Below, piece by piece: positions 17,801 to 25,193 of a stretch of 64,000 bases of DNA. Both the position numbers and the translations under genes were made by a program. Origin of the DNA: Zavarzinia marina (GTDB taxonomy: Bacteria; Pseudomonadota; Alphaproteobacteria; Zavarziniales; Zavarziniaceae); the NCBI RefSeq assembly GCF_021568905.1, contig NZ_JAKGSB010000001.1, forward strand, positions 682,001 through 746,000, read 5' to 3'. Every line of letters starts with the position of its first letter. Positions within the stretch are counted from its first letter, which is position 1. The notes below the pieces were generated by a model. That model made no database searches. It saw nothing but the letters and a program-made list of their open reading frames with translations, and was not told where the DNA came from.

Positions 17801-18008
17801 GGTCTGGCCCAAGACCTACGAGGCCTACCGCCCCATCGTCCTCGGCGCCCGCCTCGTCACCGTCACCGGCCGCCTGCAATCCGCCGAATCCGTCATCCAC
17901 GTCATCGCCGACAAGATCGAGGACCGAACCCCCTGGCTCGCCCAGATCGCCCAGGGCAAGGACAGGGAGACGGCTCGCGTGCTGCCGAAGGGCCGGAATT
18001 TCCAGTGA
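14811..18008 (+). CDS. dnaE2: Error-prone DNA polymerase III alpha subunit DnaE2
   Basis: The 1065-aa C-family polymerase has an N-terminal PHP domain (TCFSFLRGASQADELV, then GIGIADRNSVAGVVRAH). The polymerase active-site region includes CQGRGSAANSVVCYLLG and PPDIDVDFEHERREEV, with catalytic Asp residues in the DIDVDF motif. An OB-fold end follows (VSGLVLVRQRPGT). This is the short DnaE2 type, not the replicative alpha subunit. The start is GTG 14811, overlapping the imuB stop; a longer frame upstream only shadows imuB. The LexA-box operon makes damage-induced translesion synthesis the expected role. Confidence 0.95.
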   Translation: MSDAYAEMATATCFSFLRGASQADELVLTAKTLGMAGIGIADRNSVAGVVRAHVAAKEIGLRLAVGARLVFRDGTPDILAYPADRAGWGRLCRLLTAGNLRAPKGECHLDRADLEQWRAGLNLVLCPPDRLDARLLEDVLARFRGQIRLGATMLYRGDDHRRLARLKALAARCRVPLTALNDVLYHGPERRRLADVVTCIREHATLEDAGHRLAAHAERHLKPPGEMARLFRDAPGAVTESLALLEACAFSLDELSYDYPDEVLEGYPDAQTALAALARQGAATRYPRGVPARVTKALEAELALIGRLGYAPYFLTVHDIVRYARSRDILCQGRGSAANSVVCYLLGVTEVNPQEVDLLFERFVSEERREPPDIDVDFEHERREEVIQYIYDRYGRERAGLTATVIRYRGRSAVREVGKVFGLSADVAARLSGMLWGWSRKGVSDEDAVTAGLDPGERRLGQTLDLARELAGMPRHLSQHVGGFVITRGRLDELVPIENATMKDRTVIAWDKDDIDALRILKVDVLALGMLSCLRRCLHLMRDHYGLPADMAAIPRDDPSVYDMLCRADSTGVFQVESRAQMTMLPRLKPRTYYDLVIEVAIVRPGPIQGNMVHPYLRRRNGEEDVHYPGPTDGGDPDELRHVLSKTCGVPLFQEQAMKIAIVAAHFTPSEADQLRRAMATFRRMGTIQHYRDKLVGGMVARGYPPDFARDCFSQIEGFGEYGFPESHAASFALLVYLSAYVKCRYPDVFAAAILNSQPMGFYAPAQLVRDAAEHGVEIRPVDINASAWDNTLEPGGQGSPHPRFAEGARDSKASHALRLGFRQIDGFREDDARRIEATRGTGFDSIRDLWLRSGLAPAALERLALADVFRSLGLDRRDALWAVKGLRRAGDKDDLPLFAAATTAVEPDADLPPLTPGQQVIEDYRRLHLSLKGHPVAFLRPRLDAAGVTPNGRLPTLKPDRRLTVSGLVLVRQRPGTASGVIFMTLEDETGIANIVVWPKTYEAYRPIVLGARLVTVTGRLQSAESVIHVIADKIEDRTPWLAQIAQGKDRETARVLPKGRNFQ

Positions 18009-18021
18009 GGGTGGAAGGAAG

Positions 18022-18202
18022 CAAGAAGGGCGACAGGCCGCGGCCCGTCGCCCATTTTGCGCCTTTAGGCTTGTTAACGAGAGGACCCTGCCAAAAGGAT
18101 CCACTCGCAACTCAGCGATGTTCGCATTGGCAGAATTCATTGCGAATGATGCTGATGTCTCATTCTGGCACATCCATCTCATTAAAGAAAGAACATCGCT
18201 GA
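18022..18202 (-). ncRNA. Candidate tracrRNA-like RNA without anti-repeat
   Basis: On the minus strand, 18088-18022 repeats the tail of the tracrRNA found at 18459-18393. It includes the GUUAAC segment, the small GCC-UAAA-GGC hairpin and the terminal GGGCGAC/GUCGCCC stem, with about ten differences in 67 nt that largely spare the stems. No sequence complementary to the CRISPR repeat precedes it. Instead, upstream (higher coordinates) lies a perfect 13-bp inverted repeat, CTCAGCGATGTTC 18111-18123 against 18191-18203. A minus-strand TATAAA sits at 18214-18209, suggesting a start near 18202. The terminal stem is followed by TTCTTGCTTCC, a weak terminator. It may be a Cas9-bound regulatory RNA or a decayed duplicate; the 5' end is an inference. 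Confidence 0.45.
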
Positions 18203-18386
18203 GCAAACTTTATATTGCATCGCTTCCGATTCGCGAGATACCTCATAGATAAGGTTCGGGCTCCAAACCCGGCTCAGGTGGCGAGAAGGTACGGCGCTCC
18301 TCATCCAAACAGAGGAATACGCAACCGTTCCTTCTCGTCCCCGCTCCTGCGCATGTGCGCTTCAGCAGGGTGCATTTACCGAGCGC

Positions 18387-18480
18387 AAAAAACAAGAAGG
18401 GCGACAGGCCGCAGCCTATCGCCCATTTGGTGCCTTTCGGCTTGTTAACGGGAGGCCCCCAGTCACCAGACCGCTAAATC
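18387..18480 (-). ncRNA. tracrRNA of the type II-C system
   Basis: Read on the minus strand, 18479-18454 is an anti-repeat matching 26 nt of the CRISPR repeat's complement. After a short internal loop, CCGUUAAC (18451-18444) pairs with the repeat's GUUGCGG with one bulge. This gives the usual bulged crRNA:tracrRNA duplex. Next come a GCC-GAAA-GGC hairpin and a terminator stem (GGGCGAUAGGC paired with GCCUGUCGCCC) ending in UUCUUGUUUUUU at 18398-18387. It lies divergent to cas9, about 120 bp away. The 5' end is approximate because no clear promoter hexamers were seen. Confidence 0.9.
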
Positions 18481-18494
18481 TTGTGAATTGCCTA

Positions 18495-18526
18495 CCATTA
18501 ATGGTCAGTGGAAAAACATTTCCACT
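18495..18526. promoter_or_regulatory. Two palindromes between tracrRNA and cas9
   Basis: CCATTAATGG (18495-18504) is a perfect 10-bp palindrome. AGTGGAAA (18507-18514) pairs perfectly with TTTCCACT (18519-18526). Both lie in the shared upstream region of the divergent tracrRNA and cas9 genes, 70-100 bp from the cas9 start, so they are candidate operator sites. Confidence 0.4.
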
Positions 18527-18596
18527 TGGAGGGGCTGGAGTCAAGACGCATCCTGCGAAGTGAGGTTTCACCGCATACAACCGTGAAGAGGCGCCA

Positions 18597-21500
18597 ATGC
18601 CCCCCATCCGTCGCCCCTATCGTCTCGGGCTCGATCTCGGCTCCAATTCCATCGGCTGGTTCGTCGTCTGGCTGGATGCCAAAGGCAATCCGAAGGATCT
18701 CGGGCCCGGCGGCGTGCGGATCTTTCCCGATGGGCGGGATGCAAAATCGAAGGAATCGAATGCGGTGGCGCGGCGGCTGGCGAGGGGCATGCGGCGCCGA
18801 CGCGATCGCTATGTCCGGCGCCGGGCGGAACTGATGCAGGCGCTGGTCGATGCCGGGCTGATGCCGGCGGAGGAAGCCGGGCGAAAGGTGCTGGAGGGCC
18901 TGGATCCCTATGCGCTGCGGGTGGCGGCACTGGCGGCCCCCCTGCCCCTGCACCACTTGGGCCGCGCGATCTTTCATCTGGATCAGCGCCGGGGTTTCCA
19001 GTCCAACCGCAAGACCGAGAAGAAGGGCGGCGAGGACGGTGTCATCAAGCAGGCCGCCGGCCGCCTGGCGGAAGCCATGGCGGCGACGAAAACCAAGACC
19101 CTCGGGCAATTCCTGGCCGAGCGTCACGCCCGGCGCGAGCCGGTCCGGGTGCGCAATCAGGGCAGCGGCACCAAGACCGAATATGATTTCTATCCCACCC
19201 GCGATCTGGTGAAGGAGGAATTCGAGGCGCTGTGGCAGGCCCAGGCCCCGCATCATCCCGAACTGACCGACGCGGCCAAGGCCACACTGCATCGGATCAT
19301 CTTCTTCCAGCGGCCGCTGAAAAGCCCGCCGGCCGGCAAATGCACCCTGTCGCCCGCACGGAACAAGGACGACCTGGAAGGCTTCCGCGCGCCGCGCGCC
19401 CATCCCCTGGCCCAGCAATTCCGCATCTGGCAGGAAGTGCGGAATCTGCGCATCGACGTCTCGGGAGAACCGTCCCGCCCCCTGACGCCCGAAGAGGGCG
19501 ACCTGATCGGCAAGGCTTTGCTGGCCGCCAATTCCCTGTCGTTCGACAAGATGCGCGCCTTGCTGAAGCTTTCGCCCGCCGCCCACTTCAATCTGGAAAG
19601 CGAGAAGCGCGACCGCCTGAAGGGCGACGAGACGGCGGAAAAGCTGTCGGCGAAGAAGGTCTTCGGCAAGGACTGGCGCCATTTCCCCTTAGAGAAGCAA
19701 TGCGCCATCGTCGACCGCCTGCTGAACGAGGAAGACGAGCCGCGCCTGATCGATTGGTTGATGAGCGAAGCCAAGGTTCCCGAACAGGCGGCACTGGCCG
19801 CCGCCGGCACCCTTCTGCCCGATGGCCATTCGCGCCTGGGGCTTCGCGCCCTGAAGGCGATCGTGCCCCTGATGGCGGGCGGCTTGAGTTACACCGATGC
19901 CTGCATCGAGGGCCTGGGCGTGCCCCATTCGCCCCGCCCCACGGGCGAGCAATGGCCCCGCCTGCCCTATTACGGCCAATGGCTGGAGAACGACGTCGTC
20001 GGCACGGGCGAGCCCACGGACCCGCCGGAAAAACGCTTCGGCCGCCTGCCCAATCCGACCGTGCATATCGGCCTTGGCCAGTTGCGGCGCGTGGTCAATA
20101 TCCTGATCGAGCGTTTCGGCCCGCCCGACGAAGTGGTGGTCGAGATGACCCGGTCCTTCAAACTCTCGCCCATGGAACTGGCGCGGATGGAGAAGGAACA
20201 GGCTGCGTTCCAGCGAAAGAACGACGCGCGCCGCGAACGACTCCATGAACTCGGCCATCCGGCCAATCACCGCAACCTGATGAAACTGCGCCTGTGGGAG
20301 GAATTGAGCCCCAGGGACGCCCTGGAGCGTGAATGCCCCTTCACCGGCGAGCGGATCTCGGTCCCGCGCCTGCTGTCCGACGAGGTGGAGATCGAGCATC
20401 TGATCCCCTTCCGCGTCAGTTTCGACGACAGTGCCGCGAACAAGACCGTGGCGCTGCGCGAGGCCAATCGTCACAAGGGCAAGCGGACACCGTTCCACGC
20501 CTTCGGCGCCAGCCCGACCATCGCCGGGCGCCACTACGACTGGGCGGCGGTCGCAGCCCGCGCCGCCAGCCTGCCGAAGAACAAGCGCTGGCGCTTCGGC
20601 CCCGACGCGCTGGAACGCTTCGGCGATCTGGACGGTTTCCAGGCCCGGCAATTGAACGAGACCGGCTGGCTGGCGCGCATGGCCAAGGATTACATGGGCG
20701 CGGTGACCGACCCCAACCGGGTCTGGGTCATCCCCGGCCGCCTGACCGCCATGATCCGGGCCAAATGGGGTCTGAACGACATCCTGCCGGATCACAATTT
20801 TTCGGATGCCAAGAACCGGCTAGACCATCGCCATCATGCCCTCGACGCCCTGGTCGCCTGCCTGACCGACCGGCGCCTGCTGCAGGCCATGGCGAGCGCC
20901 TATGACGACGAGCGCGATCGGATCGAGGTTCCGGTGCCGATCGACGGCTTGCGCGACAAGCTGATCGCCTGGCGCGACCGCATGACCGTTTCGGTTAAGG
21001 CGGATCACGGCGTGGGCGGGCGCCTGCACGACGAGACCGCCTATGGCCTCGTCAAGGACAAGGCGGCGGCGGACGGCCGCAATCTCGTCTATCGCAAGGC
21101 CTTCGGCACCCTGACCGAGAACGAGTTGGGCGAAATCCGCGACCGCCGCCTGCGCGACAGGGTGGCGGCCCATTGGGCGGAAGCGAAGATGCTGGGCATC
21201 AAATTGCCCGAAGCCCTGGCCTCCTTCGTGCGCGACGCGAAGGATCCCCAATGGGCGAACGGCATCCGCCACGTCCGCCTGCTGAAACCCATCGATCCCG
21301 CCTATCTGGTCCAGGTGCGCGACGGCGACGGCACGCCCTACAAGGCCTATGCGGCGGGCGAGAATGCCTTCGTCGACATCCTGGAGACGCCGGAGGGCAA
21401 ATGGATCGGTCAGGCCGCCACGGTGTTCCAGGCGAACGATGACACCTGGACGCCCGCCTGGCTGTCGGACGCTACGCTTCGTTTCGTCATGCGCGTCTTC

Positions 21501-21800
21501 AAGGGCGACATGCTCCGTCTCGAGCGGGACGGCGGGGTGGAAATCATGGTGGTCCGCCAGTTGGAGGCGTCGAACAATCGCATGAAGCTGGCGGGCCACA
21601 ACGAGGCCGGGTCTCTCCAGGATCGCCACAACAGTGTGGATGATCCCTTCCGTTGGCTGATGGCGTCCTACAACAGGCTTCGCGCCTTGCAGGCGGTCCG
21701 TGTCCGGGTCGATCCCGTCGGTACGGTGTGGACCGTCGATCCCGTGGAGGACGCGGTCCGCATCAAGGGGGCCATTCGCAAGAGGGAGCAGGCACGATGA
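18597..21800 (+). CDS. cas9: Cas9 endonuclease, type II-C
   Basis: This compact 1067-aa RNA-guided nuclease cuts both strands of target DNA using crRNA and tracrRNA. RuvC-I is LGLDLGSNSIGW with D13. An Arg-rich bridge helix follows at about 57-80 (RRLARGMRRRRDRYVRRR). RuvC-II is VVVEMTRSF with E516. The HNH domain carries H601 (EIEHLIPF), N615 and N624. RuvC-III is HHALDAL with H747 and D750. All catalytic residues are present, so it should be active. The C-terminal part (about 850-1067) would recognise the PAM. ATG 18597 has GAAGAGG 6 bp upstream, and the stop overlaps cas1 (ATGA). No csn2 or cas4 is nearby, which fits subtype II-C. Confidence 0.97.
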   Translation: MPPIRRPYRLGLDLGSNSIGWFVVWLDAKGNPKDLGPGGVRIFPDGRDAKSKESNAVARRLARGMRRRRDRYVRRRAELMQALVDAGLMPAEEAGRKVLEGLDPYALRVAALAAPLPLHHLGRAIFHLDQRRGFQSNRKTEKKGGEDGVIKQAAGRLAEAMAATKTKTLGQFLAERHARREPVRVRNQGSGTKTEYDFYPTRDLVKEEFEALWQAQAPHHPELTDAAKATLHRIIFFQRPLKSPPAGKCTLSPARNKDDLEGFRAPRAHPLAQQFRIWQEVRNLRIDVSGEPSRPLTPEEGDLIGKALLAANSLSFDKMRALLKLSPAAHFNLESEKRDRLKGDETAEKLSAKKVFGKDWRHFPLEKQCAIVDRLLNEEDEPRLIDWLMSEAKVPEQAALAAAGTLLPDGHSRLGLRALKAIVPLMAGGLSYTDACIEGLGVPHSPRPTGEQWPRLPYYGQWLENDVVGTGEPTDPPEKRFGRLPNPTVHIGLGQLRRVVNILIERFGPPDEVVVEMTRSFKLSPMELARMEKEQAAFQRKNDARRERLHELGHPANHRNLMKLRLWEELSPRDALERECPFTGERISVPRLLSDEVEIEHLIPFRVSFDDSAANKTVALREANRHKGKRTPFHAFGASPTIAGRHYDWAAVAARAASLPKNKRWRFGPDALERFGDLDGFQARQLNETGWLARMAKDYMGAVTDPNRVWVIPGRLTAMIRAKWGLNDILPDHNFSDAKNRLDHRHHALDALVACLTDRRLLQAMASAYDDERDRIEVPVPIDGLRDKLIAWRDRMTVSVKADHGVGGRLHDETAYGLVKDKAAADGRNLVYRKAFGTLTENELGEIRDRRLRDRVAAHWAEAKMLGIKLPEALASFVRDAKDPQWANGIRHVRLLKPIDPAYLVQVRDGDGTPYKAYAAGENAFVDILETPEGKWIGQAATVFQANDDTWTPAWLSDATLRFVMRVFKGDMLRLERDGGVEIMVVRQLEASNNRMKLAGHNEAGSLQDRHNSVDDPFRWLMASYNRLRALQAVRVRVDPVGTVWTVDPVEDAVRIKGAIRKREQAR

Positions 21801-22696
21801 TCGGTCAGGTCGTCGAGATCGCCACCGACGGGCGCCATGTCGCGCTTCATCGCGGCTTCCTCGTCGTGTCGGAGCATGGCGAGGAAGTGGGGCGCGTGCC
21901 GATCGATCAGGTCGCGGCCCTGATCTCCAACGCCCATGGCCTGACCTTCAGCAACAATGTGCTGGTCGAATGCGCACGCCAGGGCGTGCCCGTCGTACTG
22001 TGCGGCCCGAGCCACAAGCCGGAGGCGATCGTCTGGCCGGTGGACGGCCATCATCAGCAATCGGGCCGCATGGCCGATCAGATCGCCGCGGCACTCCCCT
22101 TGAAGAAACGGCTCTGGGCGCAGGTCGTGCGGGCCAAGATCCTCGCCCAGGGCGCGACACTGGCGGCGGTGGGGGCGCGTCACGGCGGCTTTCATCTGCT
22201 GTCGCGCAAGGTCCGCAGCGGCGATCCCGACAATGTCGAGGCGGAGGCGGCGCGCCGCTATTGGCCCCTCCTGCTCGGCGCCGAGTTCAGGCGCGACAGG
22301 GATCTGCCAGGGATCAACGGCCTGCTGAACTATGGTTATGCGGTGCTGCGCGCCGGTGTGGCGCGGGCAGTGATGGCAGGCGGTCTTCATCCCGGTCTCG
22401 GCCTGATGCACGCCAATCGCGGCAATCCCATGGTGCTGGTCGACGACCTGATGGAACCCTTCAGGCCCACGGTGGATCTGGAAGTACGCCGCCTGGTCGA
22501 TGCCGGGGTGGAGACGGTGGACCGCGCGGCCAAGGCGGCCCTCGCCCGCGTGATGATCTTCGACTTGCCGACAGCCCAGGGCCTCAGCCCGGTGATGACC
22601 TGCGCCGAACGTCTCGTGACGTCTCTCGCCCGCGCCTATGCCGGCGAAGGCGACGATCTCGCCCTGCCCTTGCCACGCCTGCCACTGGAGGGATGA
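21797..22696 (+). CDS. cas1: Cas1 integrase, type II
   Basis: The 299-aa spacer-integration nuclease has an N-terminal beta domain (MIGQVVEIATDGRHVALHRG, then PIDQVAALI). Its metal site is the Glu in NVEAEAARRYW (about residue 148), the His in LGLMHANRGNP (about 204) and the acidic DDLMEPFRP (about 218-221). The length is typical of type II Cas1. It overlaps the cas9 stop by 4 bp and cas2 follows after 1 bp, so adaptation and interference genes are co-expressed. A longer upstream frame lies inside cas9 and was rejected. Confidence 0.95.
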   Translation: MIGQVVEIATDGRHVALHRGFLVVSEHGEEVGRVPIDQVAALISNAHGLTFSNNVLVECARQGVPVVLCGPSHKPEAIVWPVDGHHQQSGRMADQIAAALPLKKRLWAQVVRAKILAQGATLAAVGARHGGFHLLSRKVRSGDPDNVEAEAARRYWPLLLGAEFRRDRDLPGINGLLNYGYAVLRAGVARAVMAGGLHPGLGLMHANRGNPMVLVDDLMEPFRPTVDLEVRRLVDAGVETVDRAAKAALARVMIFDLPTAQGLSPVMTCAERLVTSLARAYAGEGDDLALPLPRLPLEG

Positions 22697-22697
22697 C

Positions 22698-23081
22698 GTG
22701 AATGACCAGAAACGCAACCGTCGCACGCACGATCGCGCAGCCGATCGTCCGCCGGCCCTTTCGGGGTATCGCATCATGTGGATGATCGTGCTCTTCGACC
22801 TGCCCGTGGGCACCAAGGCCCAGCGCAAGGCCGCCACCGCCTTCCGCCACCATCTCCTCGATCTGGGCTTCGAAATGTCCCAGTTCTCGGTCTACGCCCG
22901 TTTCGTCGCCGGCAAGGAAAAAGTCGAATCCTTCTGCCGCAGGATCGAATTGGCGATGCCATCGGCCGGCAAGGTGCATATCATCCAGATCACGGACAAG
23001 CAGTTCGAGATGATCCGTACCTATCGCGGAAGAAAACGTGAACCCGCCCCGAAAAACCCGGACCAACTGACCCTGTTCTGA
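22698..23081 (+). CDS. cas2: Cas2, type II
   Basis: The 127-aa protein has the ferredoxin-like Cas2 core: GYRIMWMIVLFDLPVGTKAQ, then FEMSQFSVYARFVAG, then GKVHIIQITDKQFEMI. Cas2 dimerises between Cas1 dimers during spacer integration. The start was set at GTG 22698, 1 bp after cas1. An internal ATG at 22776 (MWMIVLFDLP) would give a 101-aa form, which is nearer the commonest Cas2 size, so the N terminus is uncertain by up to 26 residues. Confidence 0.92.
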   Translation: MNDQKRNRRTHDRAADRPPALSGYRIMWMIVLFDLPVGTKAQRKAATAFRHHLLDLGFEMSQFSVYARFVAGKEKVESFCRRIELAMPSAGKVHIIQITDKQFEMIRTYRGRKREPAPKNPDQLTLF

Positions 23082-23116
23082 CCCCCATGACCCTGGACCG
23101 CTGCCACTCGGACACG

Positions 23117-23142
23117 AAAAAAGGCCCTGTTTCCAGGGCCTT
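23117..23142 (-). terminator. Intrinsic terminator ending the array transcript (minus strand)
   Basis: Minus strand: AAGGCCCTG-GAAA-CAGGGCC-TTTTTT (23142-23117). The T6 run is only on this strand, so the hairpin stops array transcription coming from higher coordinates just before cas2. It may work weakly for cas2 readthrough on + as well. Confidence 0.85.
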
Positions 23143-23154
23143 GATCCGAGTTGC

Positions 23155-24905
23155 ATTTTAGCGGTCTGGTGACTGGGGGCCAACCGCAACCCGCCACGAC
23201 GTCGTCCGCGAAGCGGAGGGATTTTAGCGGTCTGGTGACTGGGGGCCAACCGCAACGATGCGGTTATCTCGAACACGGGATCCAACATTTTAGCGGTCTG
23301 GTGACTGGGGGCCAACCGCAACATTGGGAAAAGGCGCTCGCTGGTTATGGGAATTTTAGCGGTCTGGTGACTGGGGGCCAACCGCAACAGGTCGATATAT
23401 TGAGTTAGATATGTCGGGATTTTAGCGGTCTGGTGACTGGGGGCCAACCGCAACGTGGGCCGTGCCCGGGCGTGCGGCGCGGCCATTTTAGCGGTCTGGT
23501 GACTGGGGGCCAACCGCAACGAACGCTATGGCGTCGCCAAGGGCGGGAAGATTTTAGCGGTCTGGTGACTGGGGGCCAACCGCAACAGGCCGGTGTCAAG
23601 CGGACCTATAAGATCAATTTTAGCGGTCTGGTGACTGGGGGCCAACCGCAACTGCACCCACAGCCTACGGATCTCGACCGCCATTTTAGCGGTCTGGTGA
23701 CTGGGGGCCAACCGCAACACCTTGTTTTGCCCATCGCCAATTCTGGAATTTTAGCGGTCTGGTGACTGGGGGCCAACCGCAACGCAAATGCAGCGCAGGC
23801 TATGGCTGCCGTTATTTTAGCGGTCTGGTGACTGGGGGCCAACCGCAACAATTTTAACGAGCGCGGTTACAATGCGATAATTTTAGCGGTCTGGTGACTG
23901 GGGGCCAACCGCAACATATCGCCGGGCGCTGGAACAGGCGAGATTATTTTAGCGGTCTGGTGACTGGGGGCCAACCGCAACACCTTGTTTTGCCCATCGC
24001 CAATTCTGGAAATTTTAGCGGTCTGGTGACTGGGGGCCAACCGCAACTTAGACGGATTGATCGTATTGGTGGGATACATTTTAGCGGTCTGGTGACTGGG
24101 GGCCAACCGCAACGCGCCGGCCGTCGGGCCCGTCACGACCTTGATTTTAGCGGTCTGGTGACTGGGGGCCAACCGCAACAGGTCGCCGGCGGTGGAGTTA
24201 CCGAAGAGAATTTTAGCGGTCTGGTGACTGGGGGCCAACCGCAACAGGTCGCCGGCGGTGGAGTTACCGAAGAGAATTTTAGCGGTCTGGTGACTGGGGG
24301 CCAACCGCAACGCACTGGACCGGACCGATGCCATCGGCAAAATTTTAGCGGTCTGGTGACTGGGGGCCAACCGCAACCGCATGATCCACATGATCCGCCA
24401 GCTGTCGATTTTAGCGGTCTGGTGACTGGGGGCCAACCGCAACGGCGCCGGTCTGGACGACAAGGCGGCGCGAATTTTAGCGGTCTGGTGACTGGGGGCC
24501 AACCGCAACTGGTTTCAGAGGATCATAGAGGCCCGCGAAATTTTAGCGGTCTGGTGACTGGGGGCCAACCGCAACACTGACAACCCCACGGCCGCCATGG
24601 AGGGGATTTTAGCGGTCTGGTGACTGGGGGCCAACCGCAACGCCTCGACCGCAATGGTGTGGGAGACGAAAATTTTAGCGGTCTGGTGACTGGGGGCCAA
24701 CCGCAACCAGCCGACGTAGCAGCCGGACCAGGCCGTCATTTTAGCGGTCTGGTGACTGGGGGCCAACCGCAACGGACAAGTGGATACCCGAGGCGTGGCT
24801 TTCATTTTAGCGGTCTGGTGACTGGGGGCCAACCGCAACTATCAGGCCGCCAATTTCCTCTATCTCGGCATTTTAGCGGTCTGGTGACTGGGGGCCAACC
24901 TTCGC
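23155..24905 (-). CRISPR. CRISPR array, 27 repeats, 26 spacers (type II-C)
   Basis: Repeats are 36 bp, and the + strand form starts ATTTTAGCGGTCTGGTGACT and ends CCAACCGCAAC. They recur every 66 bp from 23155, with 30-nt spacers. One spacer (23719-23747) has 29 nt. All repeats look identical except the last (24870-24905), whose final five bases are TTCGC. Transcription is assigned to minus because the repeat then reads GTTGCGG to GCTAAAAT. The TAAAAT end resembles the repeat-internal -10 of other II-C arrays, the tracrRNA is complementary to this form, and a minus-strand terminator closes the array. Spacers 9 and 13 (23719 and 23982) share sequence, and spacers 16 and 17 (24180 and 24246) are identical. 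Confidence 0.97.
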
Positions 24906-25193
24906 GGGTCGCTCGATCAACTGGAGAGCAGATTGCTTAGGGGTTTCTGACGTTGGTTCTCTTGCGAATGAGGCTGGATCAGCCTATTCGGAGGTTGAAA
25001 CGCGTGACACGGTGTAATTCTCCCGGCCGTAGCACGAGCGAGTATCGCTCGGAGCGCGATGTGGGGTTCGTGGGAGGCCCCACCGTGTTTCACCTCTTCG
25101 CCGGGAGGCGAAACCGGCCCTCTTTCCCAGGGCGCCATTGCGTCCATCGCCGTCGGCGGTCTAGATTGCGGCCGACGCGGGATGAGGGATGGT
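24906..25193. other. Hairpin-rich non-coding segment beyond the array
   Basis: No gene is supported here. Several short perfect hairpins lie in a row: GAGCGA/TCGCTC 25036-25050, GTGGG/CCCAC 25070-25083 and TTCGCC/GGCGAA 25097-25112. It lies beyond the degenerate terminal repeat and upstream of the MaoC gene. It could be an ordinary 5' region or a structured RNA; no T-run marks a terminator. Confidence 0.45.

Noticed and set aside
14760-18206. 1148-codon open frame antisense to dnaE2
   Set aside because: It is an exact antisense shadow of a conserved polymerase gene in GC-rich DNA and has no recognisable domain.
23151-24940. Open frames with repeated LRLAPSHQTAKI or FSGLVTGGQPQ units
   Set aside because: These are translations of the CRISPR repeat; the 66-bp unit is divisible by three, so frames stay open by chance.
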